DNA of 64,000 nt from PLanc-01 sp034678485 (GTDB taxonomy: Bacteria > Planctomycetota > Phycisphaerae > Sedimentisphaerales > Anaerobacaceae). Both the position numbers and the translations under genes were made by a program. Of this stretch, positions 51,500 through 60,464 are shown piece after piece (position 1 is the stretch's first letter; each line of letters opens with the position of its first letter). The stretch is taken from positions 31,421 to 95,420 of the forward strand of contig JAXDBU010000065.1 in the NCBI GenBank assembly GCA_034678485.1, in the 5' to 3' direction. The notes beneath the pieces are model-generated. The model was not told where the DNA came from and did no database searches. It saw nothing but the letters and a program-made list of their open reading frames with translations.

Positions 51500-53314
51500 T
51501 CACTCGACAACGAGCTGTCCAGCCGTGATGACGGCGGAGTTGTTGGTCTCGTTCTTCTCCGGGATCTGGTTGTCCGGATCGATCAGCCAGCCGATGTAGT
51601 ACGTGCCGGCGGGGATATTCGTCGGGAACTTCCCGACCCAGGAAACGTCGGCCGATGCGCCCGGCTCGCAGTCCGCGGCAGCCGTGGTGAGCAGGTAGTC
51701 CTCAGCGGTGATCTCCGTATCGGTCGATGCATAGATCGTGATGAGGAATGCGCCCGACTGAGTGCCGCCGCGATTGGCGACCGAGAAGGCGACTTCCAGC
51801 CCCTGTCCGCTCTTGCCTGCCGCGACGTTCGACGGTGCGAAGCCCTGATATCTCTCGCCCATGTCGTACAGTTCGGCCAGGATGATCCGTTCCATCTCGG
51901 AGCAGGCCATCCACCAGCCGGAGGTCGGCGCATAGTACGGAATCGACTCGTTGCCGCAATCGCACTCCTCATCGGCAGCGTAGCCGCCGGTCCAGAAGTC
52001 CCAGCTCACGAGGATCGGTGCCACCGGGTCCGTGGATTTGCAGCACAGCACGGTGCCGCCGGCGTCGGTCAGCAGGCCTGCGGCGCCCCCGGGCTCATCG
52101 ACGAGCAGTCTGACACGGTCGCCCGGCTGGTACGCCGGTTCGCAGCAGCCGTAGACAGGGCACGGCACGAGCACGGAGCTCAGAACGACCTCGATCAGAT
52201 CGACATCGCCCGGCGTGACGACCAGCCCGTCCGGGATCGCGACATATGGTGCGAACAGGCCCGTCACGACGAAGTCCTGGCCGACCGAGGAGGTGTCGGA
52301 CCCGAGGTCCGGAAGGTAGTAAAGCGCGACGTTCTCCACAAAGAGCGCGACCGCGGTCATGTCGTCACCCTGACCACCCGAGCTGATGCGGACTTCCTGG
52401 AGGGTTCCGCAATCAGTCTGGAAGGGTTTGGCGAGATCGGCAGCAGAGACCCACCACGTGGAATCGGGTGGGAAGATTCCGGCCAGGCGTCCGGTGCACA
52501 GCGCGTACTCGTTGGGGTCGCCGCCGTTGGTCCAGAGGTTCCAACTGACCAGGATTGCGTCTCTTCTGTTGTTGCTGCAGATGATCCTGCCCGAGGTGCC
52601 TCGTGGCAGGTCCACGGCACCGTTGGGATTATCCTCGCCGACGAGGACAACGGCATCACCGTAGTCGAAACCGCAAACCCAGCGGTCCGCGCAAGGCGAG
52701 TCGCTCCAGGTGACATCCGTCATCATGGGGCAGTAGATATCGCCGTCCATTTGGGAGCAGGCCCGCTTGGCATCCGGCTCGCTCCGATTGAGCAGGCCGC
52801 GGACTCGCATGCGGTTGCCCGACCGGATCATCCACCAGTACTCCGTGAACTCCGGGCCGATGACGAGGTAATAGGATTCTCCCTCCTCGGTCACCAAGTA
52901 CAGGCAGTCGTCCTCGAGTTCCCGCAGGACGCCCTCCCTATCGAAGGGCTGTCCGAGCAGAACCTTGGCGGGATCGACCCATGTCGTCGAGCCGGACGGG
53001 TAGGACCCACCCAGCTTGGTGGCGCAGGGACTCTCGTCATCGCTTCCGCCCGTCCACAAGTCCCAGCTCACGAGAATGGACCCGGAGCAGTCCGTGGCAT
53101 CACAACAGAGGATGGTGCCCGCCATGCCCTTGAGCAGACCTTCCCCGACGGACGGTTCATCCGCCAGCAGGACCACGCGTGTTCCGGGTGCGAAACCCGA
53201 TGGATAGCTCGGACGACGCACTCCGTTGGGGTCATCTGCATTCGTGATCGTGCTGCAACAGAGCAGAAACACGACCAACAGAACCATCGCATACCGAACG
53301 ACATGCCGATTCAT
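51500..53314 (-). CDS. Secreted protein with three SH3-like/OB-like module pairs and a CARDB-like end
   Basis: A 604-aa protein with a Sec signal (YAMVLLVVFLLCCSTITNA). One module occurs three times, at about 43-114, 218-290 and 397-470. Each copy has an R/AV.L...DEP/N start, a G.(I/V)(I/L)C(C/S) strand, (A/S/P)ILVSW(D/N).WT(G/N)GG and a closing aromatic pair (TTW, TWW, GWW). The first two are followed by a different segment with YYLVIGPEFTEYWW or YYLPDLG, which resembles a small OB-like fold. The last 110 residues look like a CARDB-type adhesive domain (VAFSVANRGGTQSGAFLITIY). GGAGGT six bp before ATG 53314 decides the start. I know no named family for the repeated module. An outer-surface, binding or structural role is inferred. 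Confidence 0.82.
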   Translation of the reverse strand: MNRHVVRYAMVLLVVFLLCCSTITNADDPNGVRRPSYPSGFAPGTRVVLLADEPSVGEGLLKGMAGTILCCDATDCSGSILVSWDLWTGGSDDESPCATKLGGSYPSGSTTWVDPAKVLLGQPFDREGVLRELEDDCLYLVTEEGESYYLVIGPEFTEYWWMIRSGNRMRVRGLLNRSEPDAKRACSQMDGDIYCPMMTDVTWSDSPCADRWVCGFDYGDAVVLVGEDNPNGAVDLPRGTSGRIICSNNRRDAILVSWNLWTNGGDPNEYALCTGRLAGIFPPDSTWWVSAADLAKPFQTDCGTLQEVRISSGGQGDDMTAVALFVENVALYYLPDLGSDTSSVGQDFVVTGLFAPYVAIPDGLVVTPGDVDLIEVVLSSVLVPCPVYGCCEPAYQPGDRVRLLVDEPGGAAGLLTDAGGTVLCCKSTDPVAPILVSWDFWTGGYAADEECDCGNESIPYYAPTSGWWMACSEMERIILAELYDMGERYQGFAPSNVAAGKSGQGLEVAFSVANRGGTQSGAFLITIYASTDTEITAEDYLLTTAAADCEPGASADVSWVGKFPTNIPAGTYYIGWLIDPDNQIPEKNETNNSAVITAGQLVVE

Positions 53315-53453
53315 TTTCGTACCTCCTCCATAATATGTGATGCCCGCCCACACGGGCGAATACCCTAACCGCTCAAGACACACGGGCCTGGAGGGATGGC
53401 TCGCTGACCATCCGAGAATGCAAAGGCAGACCCGTGCCGCTCAGGGTATCTTC

Positions 53454-53481
53454 AGCATAGCACGAATGACCCATAATGCAA
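53454..53481 (-). promoter_or_regulatory. Predicted sigma70-type promoter, - strand
   Basis: On the - strand: an A8 tract, then TTGCAT (53481-53476), 16-bp spacer and TATGCT (53459-53454). It gives a leader of about 130 nt to ATG 53314. The A-tract could be an UP element. Confidence 0.5.
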
Positions 53482-53668
53482 GTTTTTTTTCGGACTTTTG
53501 CCCTCTGGGGTGAGATTTTCATGCCTGGTCGGTGTTCTGCCAGCCGCAGAATGGCGCAGATTGTCCAAAGAAGCGGCTTTTCGGCTCGGGCGGGGGCCTT
53601 TACAATCACTCTCGCTGCACGGCAGCATGACGCCAATTGCAGGAATTGAAGACGGCTGGACGGGAACG

Positions 53669-54142
53669 ATGGTCAGACCTATTGGCATCATATCGGATAC
53701 GCACGGACTGCTCAGGGGGGAAGCCCGAGGCAGGCTTCAGGGCTGTGACTTGATCCTCCACGCAGGGGATGTCGGCGATCCTGGTGTCCTCGATGAACTC
53801 GGGCGGATTGCCAAGGTGGTCGCAGTTCGAGGCAACATGGACAAGGGCCACTGGGCCAACGAATTGGACGAGATTGCGTACGTCAGTGTGGAGGACAAGC
53901 AGATCTGCGTCATCCACGACATTGACAGGCTCGCCCTCGATCCGGCGACCGCAGGCGTTCACGTCGTCGTCCACGGCCACTCCCACAAGCCGGCCATCGA
54001 ATGGGTGGATGGTGTCCTGTATCTCAATCCCGGTAGCGCCGGACCCAAACGATTCCACCTACCCATCAGCATGGCCCTTCTCTTCCTGCGACCTGAAGGG
54101 ATCAAGCCGGAAATCGTCACGTTGCAGGACGGCCTGCTCTGA
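53669..54142 (+). CDS. YfcE/MJ0936-type metallophosphoesterase
   Basis: A 157-aa protein with the complete calcineurin-like metal-site series: SDTHG, HAGDVGD, RGNMDKG, VHGHSHKP and NPGSAGPKR. The family hydrolyses phosphodiesters (often in vitro on model substrates) and has two metal ions in the cytoplasm. The frame opens at 53498, but ATG 53669 places the first strand (RPIGIISDTHG) at the N-terminus as in relatives. TACAAT at 53601-53606 may be a -10 box. The next gene starts 154 bp downstream with its own lipoprotein signal, so the two are probably separate. Confidence 0.88.
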   Translation: MVRPIGIISDTHGLLRGEARGRLQGCDLILHAGDVGDPGVLDELGRIAKVVAVRGNMDKGHWANELDEIAYVSVEDKQICVIHDIDRLALDPATAGVHVVVHGHSHKPAIEWVDGVLYLNPGSAGPKRFHLPISMALLFLRPEGIKPEIVTLQDGLL

Positions 54143-54295
54143 GTGTGGTCGCGCCCGCTCGCGCCGCCGCGACTTTTGTGTTTTCCGTGTACAGGTGCTC
54201 TGCTATCATGGCGGGCGTCGATCGAAGCTCCCCGGCCGGGGCGTGCCGTCCCGAACCAGGGGATGGTGGGGACTGCATGGAAAGGGATGGAAGCC

Positions 54296-56554
54296 ATGAA
54301 GAACGCATATATAGGGCTGGTCGTGTCGGCGTGGGTGGTTGCGGGTTGTTCGAGCGCCGACAAGGAGAGCGAGATGAAACAGTACCAGATCGACGCCAGC
54401 GTCCGCAAGCTGGTGGCGCAGATGACCGTCGAGGAGAAGGTCGGCCAGATGACGCAGATCACCCTCGAGCAGTTCGCCAAATCAGGCCAGGACGGATACC
54501 TGATCCTCGACGAGCAGAAGCTCCACAACGGCATCGTCCAGCATCACCTCGGCTCGATTCTCAACTGCGGCGGGCAGGCCCGGACTGTGGAAAACTGGCA
54601 GGAGATCATCACGAGGATCCAGGATGTCGCCACCAAGGAGACACGGCTGGGCATCCCGATCCTCTACGGCATCGATACCATCCATGGGGCCAACTATGTG
54701 CTCGGCGCCACGGTTTTCCCGCAGAACATCGCGATGGCCGCGACGGGCGACGTGGCGTTGATGGAGAAGATCGGTGAGATCTCGGCCCTCGAAACCCGTG
54801 CCGCGGGCATTCCGTGGAACTTTGCGCCGGTGCTCGACGTGGCCCGCCAACCGATGTGGCCTCGCATGTTCGAGACCTTTGGCGAGGACCCGTACATCGC
54901 CTCGACGATGGGCGCAGCCTACATTCACGGCCAGCAGGGCAACGACATCTCCGACCCGCTCAAGGTCGCGGTCTGCATGAAGCACTACCTCGGCTACAGT
55001 TGGCCGCAGTCGGGCCATGACCGCACGCCCGCCTACATCCCGGACCGACAACTGCGTCAGTGGTTCGTCCCGCCCTTTGCGGCAGCGGTCAAGGCCGGCG
55101 CGGTGACCTGCATGGCGAACTCCTCCGAGATCAACGGCGTCCCCGTCCATTCGAGTTCGTTCTACCTCAAGAACCTGCTCCGCGACGAGTTGGGCTTCCG
55201 AGGATTCGTCGTGAGCGACTGGGCGGACATCGAGAATCTCTACACCCGCGAGAAGGTCGCCAAGGACCGTCGCGAAGCGGTGAAAATGGCCGTCATGGCC
55301 GGCATCGATATGAGCATGGTGCCCTACGATTACAGCTTCTATGACACGCTGCTGCAGCTCGTCCAAGACGGTGAAGTGCCCATGAAGCGGATCGACGAAG
55401 CAGTGAGCGAAATTCTCCGCGTCAAGTACATGCTGGGTTTGTTCGAGAAACCTTACCCGACGAAGAGCCTCGTCACGAGCGTTGGGTCGGAGGCCTCGCA
55501 GAAGGTGAATCTCCAGGCCGCCCAGGAGGCCATCACACTCCTGAAGAACGAAGACGACCTGCTCCCGCTGGCCAAGGGGCGAAAGGTCCTGGTCACCGGT
55601 CCGACCGCCAACAAGCTCTCGGTCCTCAACAGCGGCTGGACCTTCACCTGGCAGGGCGACAAGGAAGAGCTGTACCCACAGGACAAGAACACGATCCTCG
55701 AAGCGATCCAGAGCAAGCTCGGGGCCGAGAACGTCACCTACGTGGATGCGGTGACCTTCGACAAGGAGATCGACATCGCCCAGGCGGTCGAGGCCGCCGC
55801 GGGTGTAGATGCGATCGTCGCCTGCATCGGCGAGCCCGCCTACTGCGAGACGCCCGGCAACATCGACGACCTGACGATGAGCGAGCCGCAGTTGAACCTC
55901 GTTGAAGCCTTGGCTAAGACGGGCAAACCCGTCGTGCTCGTGCTTGTGGAGGGCCGGCCTCGCGTGATCCGTACGATCGTGGACGACGCGAGGGCGATCC
56001 TGATGGCCTACACCCCCGGCGTGGAGGGCGGCCAGGCGATCGCCGATGTCCTGTTCGGGGACGCCAACCCCAGCGGTAAACTCCCGCTGACCTATCCGAA
56101 ATTCCCGGGTGGTTTCGTGTGGTACGATCACAAGAACAGCGAGATCCAGGGTGGCAACAAGTACGATCCCCAGTGGCCGTTCGGCTTCGGCCTGTCCTAC
56201 TCGAAGATCACGTACCGCGCCCTGCGGGTGGACCAGAGCGAGATCAAACCCGACGGCAAACTGACCGCAACGCTCGAAGTGACGAACGACAGCGACCGCC
56301 CCGCAAAGGAGACGGTTCACCTGTATCTCTCGGACGTGGTCGCGTCGGTGACGCCTCCCGTGAAGGTCCTCAAGCGATTCCAGAAGGTGGACCTCCCGCC
56401 GAAGGCGACGCAGACCGTGCGATTCACGCTGACCTGGGACGACCTGTCGTTCATCGGTCGCGACAACAAGCCGGTCGTCGAACCGGGCGAATTCAAGGTC
56501 CTCGTTGGCGACATGTCCGTTAGCTTCACCGCCGTCGAGGGCAGGACGAAATGA
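54296..56554 (+). CDS. GH3 beta-glucosidase-type lipoprotein
   Basis: A 752-aa exported glycoside hydrolase. A lipobox (GLVVSAWVVAGC) anchors it to a membrane. The GH3 N-terminal barrel shows TVEEKVGQMTQ, YGIDTIHG, FAPVLDVARQPMWPRMFE, KHYLGYS, and the nucleophile strand GFVVSDWADI (the aspartate before W). The GH3 C-domain follows (VLVTGPTANKL, LVEGRPR), then an Fn3-like domain starting about residue 630. The family cleaves terminal beta-glucose or beta-xylose from oligosaccharides. The frame opens at 54143; ATG 54296, with GGAAG and AAGGGA upstream, starts the signal. No transporter or other hydrolase lies beside it, so its source glycan is not apparent. A Sec/lipoprotein location is clear. 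Confidence 0.93.
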   Translation: MKNAYIGLVVSAWVVAGCSSADKESEMKQYQIDASVRKLVAQMTVEEKVGQMTQITLEQFAKSGQDGYLILDEQKLHNGIVQHHLGSILNCGGQARTVENWQEIITRIQDVATKETRLGIPILYGIDTIHGANYVLGATVFPQNIAMAATGDVALMEKIGEISALETRAAGIPWNFAPVLDVARQPMWPRMFETFGEDPYIASTMGAAYIHGQQGNDISDPLKVAVCMKHYLGYSWPQSGHDRTPAYIPDRQLRQWFVPPFAAAVKAGAVTCMANSSEINGVPVHSSSFYLKNLLRDELGFRGFVVSDWADIENLYTREKVAKDRREAVKMAVMAGIDMSMVPYDYSFYDTLLQLVQDGEVPMKRIDEAVSEILRVKYMLGLFEKPYPTKSLVTSVGSEASQKVNLQAAQEAITLLKNEDDLLPLAKGRKVLVTGPTANKLSVLNSGWTFTWQGDKEELYPQDKNTILEAIQSKLGAENVTYVDAVTFDKEIDIAQAVEAAAGVDAIVACIGEPAYCETPGNIDDLTMSEPQLNLVEALAKTGKPVVLVLVEGRPRVIRTIVDDARAILMAYTPGVEGGQAIADVLFGDANPSGKLPLTYPKFPGGFVWYDHKNSEIQGGNKYDPQWPFGFGLSYSKITYRALRVDQSEIKPDGKLTATLEVTNDSDRPAKETVHLYLSDVVASVTPPVKVLKRFQKVDLPPKATQTVRFTLTWDDLSFIGRDNKPVVEPGEFKVLVGDMSVSFTAVEGRTK

Positions 56555-56580
56555 TCGTCTCCGCCGCGATTCGTGCGGTT

Positions 56581-58647
56581 CTACGGCCCGGCGAGCAGGA
56601 AGCAGCAGATCTCCTTCATGCTGCGGATGTAGAGGCGGTTGCCGATCAGGGCCGGGTGCGACCAGACTTCCGTGCCCTCGAAGAGCGTCAAGCGAGAGAT
56701 CGGTGCGTAGGCGTCGCTCGCGGCCTTCAGGAGGAGCAATTCCCCTTTGACCGTGACGGCCAGGACGCGGTGGTTGCCTGCGATCAGAGCCGCGTAGTCC
56801 GTGAACGCGCCGTCGCCGTCGGTCGAGTAGAGGGTTTCGAGATTGAGGGCCGGATCGAGGCAGAACAGGCCGCGGAAGCAGCCGAAGACGAGGCCGTCGA
56901 TCGTCACCGGGGTCGAGGTGTCGGGGGCCAGCTTGCGATTCTGGGCGATGGGGATCGGGTTGATTCGGCCGTCGGCGTCGAAGTCGTAGAGGCGAGTCCC
57001 GTTGTTCTCGGTGGCGATCAGGACCCGGCCGTCGAGGGCGACCGGCGTCGGCACGTTGAAGTCGCCTTTCTTCGTGGGCAGGAGCGTCCAAAGACGACGG
57101 CCGGTGTTCGGGTCCCAGCCGCCCAACGAGGTGGCGTCGTGGCCGACGATCTGTCGGACGCCGCCGAAGGCGCCGAGGATCAGCGAACCGTAGCCTGCAG
57201 GCTCGCCGGGGGTCGTCCAGACAATCTCGCCCGTGTAGAGTCCCAGCGCGACCAAGGATGCTTCGGGACCGCCGGGATTGACGATCAGCAGGTCATCGAC
57301 CACCAGCGGCGTTGAGCACATCCCCCAGGTTGGGAGTTTGGCATTGAACTCCCTGATGATGTTCCGTCGCCAGACGATCCGCCTGCCCTCGATACTGACG
57401 CAGTGAAGGTCGCCGAACGCGCCGAGCAGATAAACGAATCCGCCGTCGATGACCGGGGCGGCACGCGGGGAGTTGGTAAACTCCATCTCTTTCGGCGTCG
57501 GGTAGGCGACCGTCCACAGTTCCTGCCCGGTCTCGGCGTCGAGGCATCGCCAGATATCCTGGTCCCGCTGCTCGCTCTTGTCGGCGACGATTACGTGGGT
57601 CGCGGTAGCTGCAACGCCGGAAAGGCCCTCGCCGGTGAGTCCGCGTTTCCAAAGGAATCTCGCTTGTGCAGGCAGCCTGGCGGGCACGTCGTCGCTGATC
57701 CCATCGCGGCCGGGGCCCCGCCAATCCGTCCATTCGGAGGCAGCCTCCGACGCCGGAGAAGACGGCGGTGCAGGGGGTGCATTTTCGCCCAACTGCACGA
57801 AGCCCGATTTCGAGGCCATCGCCGCCAGCAATTGCGAGTTGCCTGACATCGACAGCAGGGCATCGACGACCGTTCCCACCGCCGTGGTGCTCAAACGGCT
57901 CGTCGCAAATGCCTGGATAAGCGGTTCCGGCGGGGTGCTGCCGAGCACTCGCAGCGTCCCTTTTGCGACGTCTGCAAAACCATCCAGCAGCGGCGTGGCG
58001 TAGCTGGGTATAACCGCTACGTCGGAATCGCCCTTGACAACCGCCGTGAGCGCCGCGGCACAGTCGGGCTCTATCACCAGGGGCGGCACCGGCGCCACGC
58101 CGTGTTCTCCAAGCATGGCCAGAGCTGCGGCGTACCGCTCGGTGTCGTGACGCGGGCCGAACAGGATTCGATGGTCCTCGAGGTCACCAATGGTCTGGGC
58201 GGGGCTCTTCATCCGCACGATGAGGAGACCGGAGACGTCGCAGCCGCCGTCCTCGTCCGTCAGACGGGCGATCGGCCGGATGGGTTCGTTGACCTCCGCC
58301 GCGGCTGCCAAGACGACGGAGGTCTTGCCGATGACCACGTCAATCTGCGCTCGGTACGCTCGGAGCATCTCAGTCGGGTCGTTGCCATAGAGGATCTCGA
58401 CCGGTCGGCCGAGTTTCTCTTCGAGGGATTGGGCAAACAGTGTGTAACTGCGCTTTGCCTGGTCTCTGAACCATGCGGGTGCGAGTCGGGCACACAGCGG
58501 GTCCGTCACTGCAATGCGCAGCGGTTCAGACTGCGGGATGCTGAGGTTCTCGTCGATGTTTCGGTACAGGTGGTGGAGCCAGACCGCACCGACCACGAAG
58601 GGCACCGGGAAGAGAACCCAGAGCAGCTTCTTCAGATTTTGTCTCAT
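56581..58647 (-). CDS. PhnD-like binding domain fused to a PQQ beta-propeller
   Basis: A 688-aa protein. After one N-terminal TM anchor (LLWVLFPVPFVVGAVWLHHL), residues about 42-290 look like a periplasmic phosphate/phosphonate-type binding domain of the PhnD family (EPLRIAVTDPLCARL, LGRPVEILYGNDPTEMLRAY, LEDHRILFGPRHDTERY, VVKGDSDVAVIPSYATPLL). From about 305 to the end is a PQQ-like propeller that opens with the planctomycete WTDWRGPGRDGIS signature and has repeated blades (DAETGQELW, LYTGEIVWTTP, WDPNTGRRLWTL). The anchored, outward-facing fusion suggests a surface sensor or binding protein. GGGGAG lies six bp before the ATG, and a promoter is at 58672-58700. Confidence 0.85.
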   Translation of the reverse strand: MRQNLKKLLWVLFPVPFVVGAVWLHHLYRNIDENLSIPQSEPLRIAVTDPLCARLAPAWFRDQAKRSYTLFAQSLEEKLGRPVEILYGNDPTEMLRAYRAQIDVVIGKTSVVLAAAAEVNEPIRPIARLTDEDGGCDVSGLLIVRMKSPAQTIGDLEDHRILFGPRHDTERYAAALAMLGEHGVAPVPPLVIEPDCAAALTAVVKGDSDVAVIPSYATPLLDGFADVAKGTLRVLGSTPPEPLIQAFATSRLSTTAVGTVVDALLSMSGNSQLLAAMASKSGFVQLGENAPPAPPSSPASEAASEWTDWRGPGRDGISDDVPARLPAQARFLWKRGLTGEGLSGVAATATHVIVADKSEQRDQDIWRCLDAETGQELWTVAYPTPKEMEFTNSPRAAPVIDGGFVYLLGAFGDLHCVSIEGRRIVWRRNIIREFNAKLPTWGMCSTPLVVDDLLIVNPGGPEASLVALGLYTGEIVWTTPGEPAGYGSLILGAFGGVRQIVGHDATSLGGWDPNTGRRLWTLLPTKKGDFNVPTPVALDGRVLIATENNGTRLYDFDADGRINPIPIAQNRKLAPDTSTPVTIDGLVFGCFRGLFCLDPALNLETLYSTDGDGAFTDYAALIAGNHRVLAVTVKGELLLLKAASDAYAPISRLTLFEGTEVWSHPALIGNRLYIRSMKEICCFLLAGP

Positions 58648-58671
58648 GACGGACTCCCCATAGGCTGTCTG

Positions 58672-58700
58672 AGCATAACAATGCCGACCTGATGAAGCAA
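58672..58700 (-). promoter_or_regulatory. Predicted sigma70-type promoter of the PhnD/PQQ gene
   Basis: On the - strand: TTGCTT (58700-58695), 17-bp spacer and TATGCT (58677-58672), 24 bp before the ATG. Confidence 0.5.
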
Positions 58701-58729
58701 GGTCTCAAAACAGGTACGGCAATTCCGAC

Positions 58730-58758
58730 TTGATTCGATCCTCAGTTCATGGTACAAT
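58730..58758 (+). promoter_or_regulatory. Predicted sigma70-type promoter of the GLUG gene
   Basis: TTGATT (58730-58735), exactly 17-bp spacer and TACAAT (58753-58758). Together with the - strand box at 58672-58700 it makes a compact divergent promoter pair. Confidence 0.65.
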
Positions 58759-58843
58759 AACAATGGTCAGATCCCCTGGGTTCAGTGGCGATCGCAGGTC
58801 TCTGTGTCCCGGCGGTGGGGATGGACAGAAGGAGGGTGGTTGG

Positions 58844-60298
58844 ATGCTCGGGAGATCGACTGCACCGGCATTATTGCAGGTCATGCGTTCCTTGCTTGTC
58901 ATGACGGTGCTGACTCTGCCGGTCGGGGCGGAGTACGGCGGCGGTCTGGGGACTCCGGAGAGCCCCTACATGATCTTCACCGCAAGCCACCTGGACGCGA
59001 TCGGCACCAGGCCGGAGGACTGGGACAAGCATTTCGAGCTGATGGCCGATATCGATCTTGCCAAGTACGGCCTGAACGAATTCCACATCATCGGCACATC
59101 CGACGAGGGCCCATTCACGGGCGTTTTCCAGGGCAATCACAAGACGATATCGAACTTCCGGCTATCCTATGAGGACCGCGGGTACATTGGCCTGTTCGGA
59201 TTGGTCCAGGGCAGTGCGGCGAGAATCAAGAACCTGACGCTGGCGAACCCTGAGGTCGCGAGTGATTTCGGTCGGTACGTCGGGACGTTGGCTGGTAACC
59301 TCGAAGCGGGGACCATCGCGAACTGTCACGTGCGGGGCGGCACCGTCCGGGGATTCAGTCATATCGGCGGTCTCGTCGGGCGCAACGACGGCGGTACGAT
59401 CACCGGGTGCACTGCTTCGGCCCTCGTACAAGGCAACTCTCGCGTGGGGGGATTGGCCGGCCAGAGCTACTTCGGAGTTGTCGAAAGGTGTCGGGCGGAC
59501 GTCGAGGTGGTCGGTTTGCCGCCCTCCTACTGGGTCGGCGGCCTGATCGGCGAATGCCGCATCGCGACGGTCATCGAATGCCAGGCCAATGCCAGCGTAT
59601 CCGGAAGCTCGTGTGTCGGCGGTTTGGCCGGCGAATCTCTCACCGGTGCCGTCGAACGCTGCCGCGCGACCGGCGTCGCGTGTGGGAGCGCGAAGGTCGG
59701 AGGGATTGTGGGACTCAACAGTGGTGCAACCATCACTGACTGTTATACGACCGCAGAGGTGCAAGCCACGACTTGCGCCGGCGGCTTGGCCGGATGCAAT
59801 GGCCCGTCGTGTCATTGCGCCGTCTACGAGGCAGGCGTTGTGAGCTGCTGTTATGCGGCCGGTCGGGTTGCAGGCGCCGGCTCAGGCGGTCTCGTCGGCC
59901 TGGATGACCGCGGCGAGGTGTTCGATTCCTTTTGGGACCTGGATGCCAGCGGCTGCACGACGAGTGCCGGAGGCGACGGCAAGACGGCAAAGGAAATGGC
60001 CACGATTTCGATGTACCACGCCTCGGGTTGGGATTTCGTAGGGGAGAAGGCAAACGGTACAGAGGAAACCTGGTATATGCCTGCCGTTGGAGGGTATCCT
60101 CGACTGACGTGGGAGCTTGACCCCGGGGATTTCAATGCGGATGCCCGCGTGGATTTCCACGACTACGGTCGCCTGGCAGCCCAATGGCGCCACGAGGATA
60201 CGGGCACATGGTCGGACAGCAGTTACGGTGTCCCCGATGGCGTGGTCGATATGGACGATCTGGCCCGCTTCGCGGAGCTCTGGCTTGCCGGTCGTTGA
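58844..60298 (+). CDS. Secreted GLUG-repeat protein with dockerin-like tail
   Basis: A 484-aa protein. A Sec signal (RSLLVMTVLTLPVGA) leads to AEYGGGLGTPESPYMI, the usual opening of GLUG proteins. About eight GLUG-type repeats (GGL(V/A)G....G.I..C.A...V.G) run from about residue 125 to 390. The C-terminus has two calcium-loop-like segments (DFNADARVDFHDYGRLAAQW and DGVVDMDDLARFAELWL), the dockerin-like ending common on planctomycete secreted proteins. It is likely a surface or cell-adhesion protein. The frame opens at 58730, but GGAGG eight bp before ATG 58844 and the promoter location decide the start. Confidence 0.88.
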   Translation: MLGRSTAPALLQVMRSLLVMTVLTLPVGAEYGGGLGTPESPYMIFTASHLDAIGTRPEDWDKHFELMADIDLAKYGLNEFHIIGTSDEGPFTGVFQGNHKTISNFRLSYEDRGYIGLFGLVQGSAARIKNLTLANPEVASDFGRYVGTLAGNLEAGTIANCHVRGGTVRGFSHIGGLVGRNDGGTITGCTASALVQGNSRVGGLAGQSYFGVVERCRADVEVVGLPPSYWVGGLIGECRIATVIECQANASVSGSSCVGGLAGESLTGAVERCRATGVACGSAKVGGIVGLNSGATITDCYTTAEVQATTCAGGLAGCNGPSCHCAVYEAGVVSCCYAAGRVAGAGSGGLVGLDDRGEVFDSFWDLDASGCTTSAGGDGKTAKEMATISMYHASGWDFVGEKANGTEETWYMPAVGGYPRLTWELDPGDFNADARVDFHDYGRLAAQWRHEDTGTWSDSSYGVPDGVVDMDDLARFAELWLAGR

Positions 60299-60348
60299 AA
60301 GCGCCAGGTCCGCGCGAGACGGGGTGACAACGTTTCGTGCGCATTTGC

Positions 60349-60376
60349 TTGCCTTTCCGCAACTTCTCTGCATAAT
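60349..60376 (+). promoter_or_regulatory. Possible sigma70-type promoter of the DUF89 gene
   Basis: TTGCCT (60349-60354), 16-bp spacer, CATAAT (60371-60376), 89 bp before ATG 60465. Confidence 0.4.
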
Positions 60377-60464
60377 GTCCGTCGTCGGTCGGGGGCGACC
60401 TTCCTGCTCTCCTGGATGCACGCCAGTCCCGACCGAACGAAGGACACTCACGTAATGGGGTTCT

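Noticed and set aside
54482..57091. An 869-codon open frame on the - strand across the GH3 gene
   Set aside because: It is antisense to a textbook GH3 enzyme, has an Arg/Ala/Gly-heavy make-up and no domain, and is explained by high GC at third codon positions.
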